9,708 nucleotides of DNA from Kiritimatiellia bacterium (GTDB lineage: Bacteria > Verrucomicrobiota > Kiritimatiellia > RFP12 > UBA1067). The notes beneath the pieces are model-generated. The model worked only from the letters and a program-made list of their open reading frames with translations. It had not been told where the DNA came from and did not search any database. This document shows positions 1 through 5,795 of the stretch, in pieces (the first letter of the stretch is position 1; each line of letters opens with the position of its first letter). The stretch covers positions 1 to 9,708 of the forward strand of contig JAFYQC010000138.1 in the NCBI GenBank assembly GCA_017547265.1, given 5' to 3'. Both the position numbers and the translations under genes were made by a program.

Positions 1-2
1 AG

Positions 3-512
3 GAGAGGATTCGCCAAATCTACAAGGAGTTGCCTCCGTTGTGGAGAATGGTGGTTTACAGTCTAATCGTGTTTGCCGTTTTTGTTGCCGCCAGAATACT
101 CTATCCTGAAACGCAGGAGACGCTGACATGGGGACGGATAATTCTCACGTCTATCATGGTATTTGCCGTCTTCTCTGTGCTATTTCCTGCTCTGTTCGTC
201 TTGCCTTACATTTTCGCTGTTACGGAGAAGGGCGTATTCTTTCAATTCGGCAACTCAGCGAGCAGAATTGATGTAAAGGACATTATATCCCTTTCGTTTG
301 AAACGCGCGATGGACGGCGCTACTTTGTCGTCAAGGCCAGGGATAAGAAGGGTCTGCCACGCGAGCGTCTTGCATTGATGGCGAATAAGGGTGTAACCGA
401 AGAAGATGTGCGGCGCTTTCTCTACGATGTCAACCTCGCCCATCTGTATGTCGGTTCCGAAGACGGCACAAGAGGATCGGCAGAGGGTTTTAGACAAGAT
501 TTACAGGATTAA
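3..512 (+). CDS. Membrane protein of unknown function, 5'-truncated by the window
   Basis: The frame is open from base 3, and the residues before the first possible start (ERIRQIYKELPPLWRM) look like real protein, so the gene probably begins upstream of the window. Internal starts at TTG 30 and ATG 48 lack a well-placed ribosome site. Two hydrophobic helices (about bases 50-105 and 150-225) form a hairpin. They are followed by a soluble part of about 90 residues rich in predicted strands (VTEKGVFFQFG, then IISLSFETRDGRRYFVVKAR) and a final helix. This resembles bacterial membrane proteins with a PH-like domain, but I do not recognise the family. The last residues, FRQDLQD, are encoded by the 9-bp-period repeat, which also supplies the TAA stop. 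The next gene starts 15 bp downstream and has a similar layout, so the two are probably co-transcribed and functionally linked. Confidence 0.72.
   Translation, partial: ERIRQIYKELPPLWRMVVYSLIVFAVFVAARILYPETQETLTWGRIILTSIMVFAVFSVLFPALFVLPYIFAVTEKGVFFQFGNSASRIDVKDIISLSFETRDGRRYFVVKARDKKGLPRERLALMANKGVTEEDVRRFLYDVNLAHLYVGSEDGTRGSAEGFRQDLQD
487..510 (+). repeat. 9-bp-period repeat, copy 1, at the 3' end of the first gene
   Basis: After GTTTTA come the units GACAAGATT (493-501) and TACAGGATT (502-510), complements of the AATCCTGTC units seen at 1591-1629 and 5146-5177. The following stretch (AAGAAGGAATT, GGAAGGAT, to 529) looks like decayed further units and holds the ribosome site of the next gene. 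The TAA stop of the upstream gene (510-512) begins on the last base of this copy. Confidence 0.7.
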
Positions 513-527
513 GAAGGAATTGGAAGG

Positions 528-1598
528 ATGAAGAGCGGAAAGATATCGATTACGCAAGAAGGCGAGGGCGAGGATGCCTTCACCGTTGTAAAAGTTAGGC
601 AGGGGACTTGGGGCGGTGTGATCTTTTTCATTCCTGTCGCGATAGCGATTTTTCTTCTGTTCGGGCTTGTTCCGTCTTTATTCAAGTTGGATGCATCGCC
701 TGATGAGCTTCCGATGTCTGTCGTAATATGTGTCGTTATAGGCATGGTGCTTTTTACGTTGTTCTGGGTTGTTGTCGCTGTTTGTGCAATCTTCCAGCGC
801 GGTGAATTAAAGATAGGGACGAGGAAGATAACCTGGTTTTGCGGAGTGGGGCGCTTTGGCTTCACGACGCGCCTTCAGGTTGAAGGCGGAATGTGGAGCC
901 GACTTGAGCCGATGAAATCCATGTGGAGCGTTTGTGTGACGGATCGAAGCGGCAAGGAGGTGAGCGTCTTCGGCGGCGACAAGACCCCCGATTGCCAAAA
1001 GTTGTGCGAAGAGGTGCGGCGGCGATTGCACAACATATGCGGCATAAGCCTCGATGCGCCGCAACGAGGCGCGGAAGAGTCGTTCGCCGCCGCTCAGTTC
1101 GCGAAAGCGCACGTCAAGGTCTTGCACGGTGAGCATGGTTGCATAAAGGTGACCTATCGGTGTGGGCGTGTCATCAAGGGTATGGCGACACTTGTTGCTG
1201 TGGTTGGGCTGTTTGCCTTCTTTACGTGGGTTTGTTTCTGGAAAGGCGATGCTTCACCATGGAAGGGACTTCTATTTGTTCCGCCACTGATCGCCGCTTC
1301 TTTGCCATCTCTGTATGACTTCTTTGGGCGTCGCGAAATGTCGCTTTGCAACGGCGAGGGCGTGTATTTCAACGGCATTGGTAAGATTGGCTTGAGGCGA
1401 TGCTTTCGGTATGATTCCGAGACGGAGGTGTTCAAGGGCGAGACCGAATACTGGATGAATGGCCGCAAGCTTCCAGAGTTGCAGATGCGCAAACGCGGCG
1501 AAGTGCAGTTGATGCGCATATTCGCGCATCCCGAGGAAAAGGTTGTCGAAGAGTTTGCTCTCATTCTAAGGCAAGAGTGTGCTGCTGTGCAATCCTAA
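528..1598 (+). CDS. Four-helix membrane protein with two hairpin-plus-soluble-domain halves, unknown function
   Basis: The product has 356 residues. Hydrophobic helices lie at about residues 29-52 and 63-88, then a soluble region 89-210, then helices at about 216-237 and 245-262, then a soluble C-terminal region 263-356. The protein thus looks like two copies of one module, a membrane hairpin followed by a strand-rich domain. The second module resembles the preceding gene in layout and locally in sequence (NGEGVYFNGIG here, EKGVFFQFG there). I do not recognise the family; PH-like membrane proteins are the nearest idea. The start is ATG 528, preceded by AAGAAGGA (511-518) at good spacing. The stop TAA (1596-1598) lies inside the repeat at 1591-1629. 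It probably shares a transcript with the upstream gene. Confidence 0.82.
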   Translation: MKSGKISITQEGEGEDAFTVVKVRQGTWGGVIFFIPVAIAIFLLFGLVPSLFKLDASPDELPMSVVICVVIGMVLFTLFWVVVAVCAIFQRGELKIGTRKITWFCGVGRFGFTTRLQVEGGMWSRLEPMKSMWSVCVTDRSGKEVSVFGGDKTPDCQKLCEEVRRRLHNICGISLDAPQRGAEESFAAAQFAKAHVKVLHGEHGCIKVTYRCGRVIKGMATLVAVVGLFAFFTWVCFWKGDASPWKGLLFVPPLIAASLPSLYDFFGRREMSLCNGEGVYFNGIGKIGLRRCFRYDSETEVFKGETEYWMNGRKLPELQMRKRGEVQLMRIFAHPEEKVVEEFALILRQECAAVQS

Positions 1599-1629
1599 AT
1601 CCTGTCAATCCTGTAAATCCTGTCTAAAA
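1591..1629 (+). repeat. 9-bp-period repeat, copy 2
   Basis: Units are a partial AATCCTA (1591-1597), AATCCTGTC (1598-1606), AATCCTGTA (1607-1615) and AATCCTGTC (1616-1624), then TAAAA. The stop codon of the upstream gene is within it, and it fills most of the 53-bp gap before the next gene. Orientation is opposite to copy 1. Confidence 0.85.
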
Positions 1630-1651
1630 GAAACGCAAGAAACTTTGAACG

Positions 1652-3121
1652 ATGAATAGAAAGAAGGTTGTTAAGTTTGCGACATGTGGAATTGTGGCCG
1701 CACTTGTCGCGTGGGGCGTGTCGGCGATTGCCGTCTATTGGGTGTCAGCTGGGCGCGTGTTCGACAAGGCGTCCGATGTTCCGCACTGCCGCGCCGCCGT
1801 CGTGCTGGGCTGTCGCAAGGCTCTGCCGAACGGACTCTTGAACCTTTATTTCACGCGGCGCATCGCCGCTGCCGCCGAACTTTACAAGGCGGGCAAGGTG
1901 GATTGCCTCATTGTCAGCGGCGACAACCATATCAAGGAGTATGACGAGGCGTCGGACATGAAGGAGTCGCTTGCCGAGGCGGGCGTTCCTGCGGATCGCG
2001 TCGTCTGCGACTATGCGGGATTTCGCACGCTTGATTCTGTCGTGCGGGCGAAGAAGGTGTTTGGGCTTGATTCGTTCATTGTCGTTTCGCAGAAGGATCA
2101 TGTCCGCCGTGCGGTCTTCACGGCGCGTGGCTTCGGCTGCAACGCATACGGCTATGCCGCGCCTGATGTCAACGGACGCTATTCAATCAAGACAACAATT
2201 AGGGAGCAACTTGCCAAGATCGCGGCGGTTCTCGATGTGATTCTTCGCCGTGGTCCTAAGTTCCTCGGCCCCCGAGAACTTCTGCCGGAGGGTTCGCCGA
2301 TAGTTGACTGCTGTGTGGAAGAGAAGTTCGCGAGCGAGGTGGAATTGCCTAAGCTCGATGCGCTTGTGTTCAAGAGCGAGGGTAGCACGATCTATGGGCA
2401 AGTGCTTGTTCCGTCCGCGAAGTTTGCGAGACCAAGACCCTGCGTCATCTTCTGCCACGGATTCGCTGGCTTTACGCGTTGGGACGATGTCGCGCACGAT
2501 CTTTGCCGCGTTGGGATAGCGGTCGTCATTCCGCATCACCGTGGCGCGTGGGGGAGCGAGGGCGAGTATACGGTATCCGGTTGCATCAAGGACGCCGAGA
2601 ACCTTGCAGAGTGGGCGATGGGTGCGGAAACGGCGGCAAAGTATGGGCTCGACACGAACGCGGTCTATCTCGTCGGTCATTCGATGGGCGGCAACAGCGT
2701 GGTGAACGCGGCGGCGCGGCTCCCTGGCGTTCGTGGTGTCGCGCTTGTCGCGCCGTGCGAAATCGGCAACATGGCGCAGATTATGAGCCGCGATGAACTT
2801 AAGCGCTTTCTGATTGGTGAGGGAATGTTAGTTCTGCACCGCGCCTCCGACGATTCGATAGTTGACGACATCATCGCTCACGCGGCGGAAATGCGATTTG
2901 AAAGGGCGGCTAATGCCCTTGAAGGGAAGAAGGTCTTTCTTGCCACGGCCGAGTATGACAGAACCGTGCCGACGGAACCACTCGACGCGTTCTGGAACAA
3001 GCTTGGCACTGGTGTCCAGAAACATCGCAAGACCTATCGCGCCGGACATTCGCTTATGGGTGCGCGACTCTCTCTTGCCGCCGACCTCAAGGAATTCATA
3101 CTCGGTATGAGCAATGAATAG
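1652..3121 (+). CDS. sanA: SanA/DUF218 envelope protein fused to a serine alpha/beta hydrolase
   Basis: The product has 489 residues. Residues 10-33 form an N-terminal membrane anchor. Residues 46-206 are a full SanA-type DUF218 (YdcF) domain: AAVVLGC (48-54), FTRRIAAAAELYKAGKVDCL (67-86), IVSGDN (87-92), then the DYAGFRTLDSVVRAKKVF stretch, ending with the usual PKFLGP (202-207). SanA proteins affect envelope barrier function and vancomycin exclusion in enterobacteria; their exact chemistry is not settled. Where SanA normally stops, an alpha/beta hydrolase follows (about 235-485): CHG oxyanion region (268-270), nucleophile elbow GHSMGG with Ser344, likely acid Asp436 and His466 (GHSLMG). The triad looks intact, but the substrate is unknown; the fold resembles acyl-ester hydrolases and dienelactone-hydrolase relatives. 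Both domains should face the periplasm if the anchor keeps SanA orientation. No strong ribosome site precedes ATG 1652. The end overlaps the next gene by 8 bp. Confidence 0.9.
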   Translation: MNRKKVVKFATCGIVAALVAWGVSAIAVYWVSAGRVFDKASDVPHCRAAVVLGCRKALPNGLLNLYFTRRIAAAAELYKAGKVDCLIVSGDNHIKEYDEASDMKESLAEAGVPADRVVCDYAGFRTLDSVVRAKKVFGLDSFIVVSQKDHVRRAVFTARGFGCNAYGYAAPDVNGRYSIKTTIREQLAKIAAVLDVILRRGPKFLGPRELLPEGSPIVDCCVEEKFASEVELPKLDALVFKSEGSTIYGQVLVPSAKFARPRPCVIFCHGFAGFTRWDDVAHDLCRVGIAVVIPHHRGAWGSEGEYTVSGCIKDAENLAEWAMGAETAAKYGLDTNAVYLVGHSMGGNSVVNAAARLPGVRGVALVAPCEIGNMAQIMSRDELKRFLIGEGMLVLHRASDDSIVDDIIAHAAEMRFERAANALEGKKVFLATAEYDRTVPTEPLDAFWNKLGTGVQKHRKTYRAGHSLMGARLSLAADLKEFILGMSNE

Positions 3122-3461
3122 AAACGAGTTCCATTGTCGGTGCTGCGGGGCGTGCTGCCGGATAAAGGACGGCATAGTGCGCGTTTCGGATGCGGAGATT
3201 TCGCGGATCGCCGCATATCTTGGCATGGGCGAGGCCGAATTCATCGCCAATGAAACCGAGCTTGCGCCAGACCGCAAGGGGCTGGTGCTGAAGAGCAGGG
3301 CTAATGGAGCGTGTGTGTATCTTGACGACAACAATCTTTGCCGTTTGAATCCGGTAAAGCCGGACAAGTGCCGCTCGTTCCCCTTCGAGTGGACGAACCC
3401 CGATTCTACTGCCATCTGCCCCGAACTGGCGCGGGCGGGCGGCTCATCAGAGATTCAATAA
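3114..3461 (+). CDS. YkgJ-type cysteine-rich metal-binding protein
   Basis: The product has 115 residues. The cysteine cluster HCRCCGACC (residues 7-15) with later Cys67, Cys76, Cys86 and Cys102 matches the YkgJ/CxxCxxCC family (UPF0153), thought to bind zinc or an iron-sulfur cluster. The KCRSFPFEW stretch (85-93) is typical of the family. Biological role is unknown for most members. ATG 3114 overlaps the end of the SanA-hydrolase gene by 8 bp, so translation is probably coupled. The length is normal for small members of the family, with no sign of truncation. Confidence 0.88.
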   Translation: MNRNEFHCRCCGACCRIKDGIVRVSDAEISRIAAYLGMGEAEFIANETELAPDRKGLVLKSRANGACVYLDDNNLCRLNPVKPDKCRSFPFEWTNPDSTAICPELARAGGSSEIQ

Positions 3462-3462
3462 C

Positions 3463-3468
3463 AGGAGA
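3463..3468 (+). promoter_or_regulatory. Ribosome binding site that fixes the symporter start
   Basis: AGGAGA lies 4-5 bases before ATG 3473 and directly after the TAA (3459-3461) of the YkgJ gene. It favours ATG 3473 over the open reading frame extension back to 3338, which would overlap the YkgJ gene by more than 120 bp. Confidence 0.75.
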
Positions 3469-3472
3469 CGAT

Positions 3473-4996
3473 ATGAATACGCAAATGATATTTATGCTGG
3501 GAGTCACGGCCTCGGTTGAGGCGGCGAGCGGATGGCTTGAGTCGTTTACGAAACTCGTCGATGTCGTGTGCGGGTGGGTATGGGGATTGCCCCTCGTCGG
3601 CGCGATTCTTGTCACTGGGCTTGTCCTTACGCTGTGCCTGCGCTTCACGCATATCTTCAACTTGAAGCGCGCCTTCGTCTACATGTTCCATACCGAGGAG
3701 GGCGACGAAGTGTCGGGCGAGGTGAGTTCTTTCGCCGCGCTTTGCACTGCGCTTTCCGCGACGATCGGCACCGGCAACATCGTTGGCGTCGCGACGGCCA
3801 TTGGCACAGGCGGCCCCGGCGCGCTCTTCTGGATGGAAGTCGCGGCATTCCTCGGCATGGCGACGAAGTATGCCGAAGGTCTGCTTGCGGTGAAGTACCG
3901 CGAGGTGACGCCTGACGGACGCGTGCTTGGCGGTCCGTTCTATTACATCGAAAATGGTCTTGGGCGTCGGTGGAAGCCGCTCGCCGTAGCGTTCGCAGTC
4001 TTTGGCGTGCTTGCAGGTGTCATGGGCATTGGCACCATCACGCAGATCCACGGCATAACGTCTGCCGTGCAGCGGTTCTTCGACCCGCAGTTCAACCCTG
4101 CTGACATGGCGACGGGCATTGGGCTTTTAGGCACGACTTATTCCGTGCCGGTGGTGGTTGCAGGCATCGTGGTGACGCTATGCGTTGGGCTCGTCGTCAT
4201 TGGCGGCATCAAGCGCATCGCCAAGGTGTCGTCCGTCGTCGTGCCTTTCATGGCGATTTTCTACATAGCCGTCATCGTGCTTTTGCTTCTCGGCAATCTC
4301 ACGAAGGTGACGGCGGCGATCCAGACGATCGTGCTTGCTGCTTTCAATCCGGAGGCGGTTACTGGCGGCGTCGTGGGAACGGTGTTCATTGCGATTCAGA
4401 AGGGCGTCGCGCGAGGCATCTTCTCGAACGAGGCGGGTCTTGGCTCCGCACCGATTGCCGCCGCCGCCGCGCGGACGAACGAACCGGCGCGACAGGGGCT
4501 CGTGTGCATGACCGGTACCTTCATCGACACAATTGTCATTTGCACGATGACCGGTCTTGCAATCGTGGTGACAGGCGCATGGGAGCCGTCGCTTGGGCTC
4601 GAGGGTGTCGACATCACGATAGAGGCGTTCAACCGCGGTCTTGCCTTCATCGGCCCCCATTCAGGCATAATCTCGTCATTTTTCCTTATGACTGCGCTTA
4701 CCTTCTTCGCGTTCACCACGATCCTCGGTTGGAACTACTATTCTGAGAAGTGTTTGGAGTATCTCGTCGGCACGAAGCGGCAGTGGTGTGTAAAGGCGTT
4801 CCGCGTCTTCTATGTCGCTGTCGTGTTCGTTGGGCCGTATCTAACCGTGTCGGTGGTGTGGGGCATGGCGGACGTGTTCAATGGCCTCATGGCTTTCCCG
4901 AACCTTGTTGCTCTCTTGCTACTCTCGCCTGTCGTTGCTCGCACGACGGCGGACTTCTTCCGCCGCACGAGACAAGAAAGTTTTAGACAGGATTAA
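3473..4996 (+). CDS. AGCS-family sodium:alanine/glycine symporter
   Basis: The product has 507 residues, a usual length for the alanine or glycine:cation symporter family, which imports small neutral amino acids with Na+ across the inner membrane. Family signatures are clear: ALSATIGTGNIVGVATAI (93-110) with the GTGN substrate/cation-site region, FWMEVAAFLGMATKYAE (119-135), GGPFYYIENGLG (153-164), GVARGIFSNEAGLGSAP (311-327) and TILGWNYYSEK (416-426). About ten or eleven hydrophobic helices are spread through the chain. The N-terminal 20 residues before WLESF are slightly long but do not look like a separate domain. The last residues, SFRQD, and the TAA stop are encoded by the repeat arm beginning at 4980. 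Only 11 bp separate this gene from YkgJ. The exact amino acid cannot be told from sequence. Confidence 0.95.
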   Translation: MNTQMIFMLGVTASVEAASGWLESFTKLVDVVCGWVWGLPLVGAILVTGLVLTLCLRFTHIFNLKRAFVYMFHTEEGDEVSGEVSSFAALCTALSATIGTGNIVGVATAIGTGGPGALFWMEVAAFLGMATKYAEGLLAVKYREVTPDGRVLGGPFYYIENGLGRRWKPLAVAFAVFGVLAGVMGIGTITQIHGITSAVQRFFDPQFNPADMATGIGLLGTTYSVPVVVAGIVVTLCVGLVVIGGIKRIAKVSSVVVPFMAIFYIAVIVLLLLGNLTKVTAAIQTIVLAAFNPEAVTGGVVGTVFIAIQKGVARGIFSNEAGLGSAPIAAAAARTNEPARQGLVCMTGTFIDTIVICTMTGLAIVVTGAWEPSLGLEGVDITIEAFNRGLAFIGPHSGIISSFFLMTALTFFAFTTILGWNYYSEKCLEYLVGTKRQWCVKAFRVFYVAVVFVGPYLTVSVVWGMADVFNGLMAFPNLVALLLLSPVVARTTADFFRRTRQESFRQD

Positions 4997-5177
4997 CAAG
5001 ATTGACAGGATTGTTTTTAAGCAGGTAGGGCAGGAGATACAGGAGATTCGGCGGGGTCTGGGATGGCAACCCCAGACTTCCTCCTGCTTCTCCTGTTCTC
5101 CATGCTAAAAACCCCATCTTCTGTATCTCCTGTTCTCCATGCTAAAATCCTGTCAATCCTGTTAATCCTGTCTAAAC
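4980..5177 (+). repeat. About 200-bp imperfect inverted repeat built on the 9-bp-period family
   Basis: The left end (4980-5012) holds GACAGGATT, AACAAGATT and GACAGGATT. The right end (5146-5177) holds AATCCTGTC, AATCCTGTT and AATCCTGTC. The two arms are complementary over about 32 bases with one substitution and one extra T. Further in, 5013-5050 (AGGAGATACAGGAGAT and neighbours) pairs with 5111-5145, and the centre is a 7-bp stem GTCTGGG (5056-5062) / CCCAGAC (5071-5077) around an 8-base loop. The right half is longer by one duplicated segment. No open reading frame of note lies inside, so it is non-coding, perhaps a MITE-like or REP-like element. It could also act as a transcript end between the symporter and the hip operon, though no T-tract follows the central stem. 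Confidence 0.8.
5089..5147 (+). repeat. Direct repeat of 22 bp inside the inverted repeat
   Basis: Identical 22-base copies at 5089-5110 and 5126-5147 (core CTGTTCTCCATGCTAAAA), offset by 37 bp. This duplication is present only in the right half and accounts for much of the length difference between the two arms. Confidence 0.85.
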
Positions 5178-5197
5178 AAAACTGAAATCTCAGCATG

Positions 5198-5291
5198 TTG
5201 ACCTCTGTGTTATGAATTCATTAAAGTGAATATTTTTGCAAAATCGCTCTTGCGGAGCGTCGAAAAAAAGAGTATTATTCATTTTGATGAA
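5198..5291 (+). promoter_or_regulatory. Candidate promoter and operator region of the hip operon
   Basis: This AT-rich stretch lies between the inverted repeat and the first hip gene. Candidate promoters are TTGACC (5198-5203) with TTAAAG (5221-5226) at 17-bp spacing, or TTGCGG (5250-5255) with TATTAT (5273-5278) at 17 bp; neither is decisive. Dyads that could bind the HTH antitoxin are ATGAATTCAT (5212-5221), ATTCATT-aa-AGTGAAT (5216-5231, six of seven paired), CGCTC-ttgcg-GAGCG (5245-5259) and TTCAT-tttg-ATGAA (5278-5291), the last covering the start codon. Autorepression through such dyads is usual for HipB proteins; the actual site here is inference. Confidence 0.4.
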
Positions 5292-5484
5292 CAAAAAAGA
5301 GATAGGAAGGGCGATTGTCGAGAGGCGAGACACACTGGACATTACGCAGACGCGGCTGGCGAAGTTGAGCGGCGTTTCGGTGCATACGCTTTCCAATCTT
5401 GAGACAGGCGATGGCAATGTCACTCTTGATACGCTTTTGAAAGTTGCCGATACGGTCGGCTTCAAAGTGAGGGTTGGTGTATGA
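5287..5484 (+). CDS. hipB: HipB-like HTH antitoxin/autorepressor
   Basis: The product has 65 residues and is essentially one XRE/Cro-type helix-turn-helix domain: scaffold helix QTRLAKLSGV (21-30), recognition helix SVHTLSNLETG (31-41), then TLDTLLKVADTVGFKVRV, typical of HipB-like regulators. It should dimerise and bind the operon's own promoter. I chose ATG 5287 because the conserved domain starts there; an in-frame TTG at 5236 would add 17 residues unlike the family. The ribosome site (AAAGAG 5267-5272) is weak and distant. The gene overlaps the next in an ATGA arrangement, so it heads a coupled operon. It lacks the C-terminal extension of E. coli HipB (88 residues). Confidence 0.88.
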   Translation: MNKKEIGRAIVERRDTLDITQTRLAKLSGVSVHTLSNLETGDGNVTLDTLLKVADTVGFKVRVGV

Positions 5485-5795
5485 AGCGCGGAACCGTATA
5501 TTATCGCGATATCCCAGCAGGAGAACTCGTCAAGGACGACGACGGGTATCTCTTTCGATATGACCCGACGTATTTTGTCGATCCTTCCATGCCCGAGGTG
5601 TCCGCAACGCTCCCGAAGACGCAGCGCGAGTATCGTTCGAAGGTGCTGTTTCCGTTTTTCTTCGGCCTGCTTGCGGAAGGTGCGCAGAAGGATCGCCAGT
5701 GCCGCGAGCTGCGCATAGACGAGAACGACCATTTCACGAGATTGCTTGAGACGAGCGCATACGGCGCGATAGGAGCGGTGTATGTCAAGGCTTGA
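5481..5795 (+). CDS. hipS: HipS-like protein (free-standing HipA N-terminal subdomain)
   Basis: The product has 104 residues and matches only the N-terminal subdomain of HipA: VSATLPKTQREYRSKVLFPF (40-59), FGLLAEGAQ (61-69, like FENLLPEG in HipA) and DHFTRLLETSAYGAIGAVYV (83-102). In classical HipA this is part of the kinase chain; in HipBST systems it is a separate protein that serves as the antitoxin to HipT. The ATG overlaps the hipB stop (ATGA), and GAGGG (5469-5473) gives a reasonable ribosome site. The end overlaps the kinase gene by 14 bp in another frame, so this is a true split and not one gene interrupted by a stop. It contains no tryptophan at all, which matters because, from memory, E. 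coli HipS blocks its kinase with a Trp. Inhibitory function is inferred. Confidence 0.87.
   Translation: MKRGTVYYRDIPAGELVKDDDGYLFRYDPTYFVDPSMPEVSATLPKTQREYRSKVLFPFFFGLLAEGAQKDRQCRELRIDENDHFTRLLETSAYGAIGAVYVKA

Noticed and set aside
3338..3472. Upstream extension of the symporter reading frame
   Set aside because: It overlaps the YkgJ gene in another frame, adds residues unlike a membrane protein, and a good ribosome site precedes ATG 3473.
4178..4660. Reading frames on both strands within the symporter gene (such as 4178-4660 minus and 4180-4746 plus)
   Set aside because: High-GC shadow frames of a strongly conserved transporter, with His/Arg-rich low-complexity translations.
4980..5177. 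Possible CRISPR array from the repeated units
   Set aside because: Units are 9 bp in tandem without unique spacers of constant length, arms are inverted, and no cas gene is nearby.
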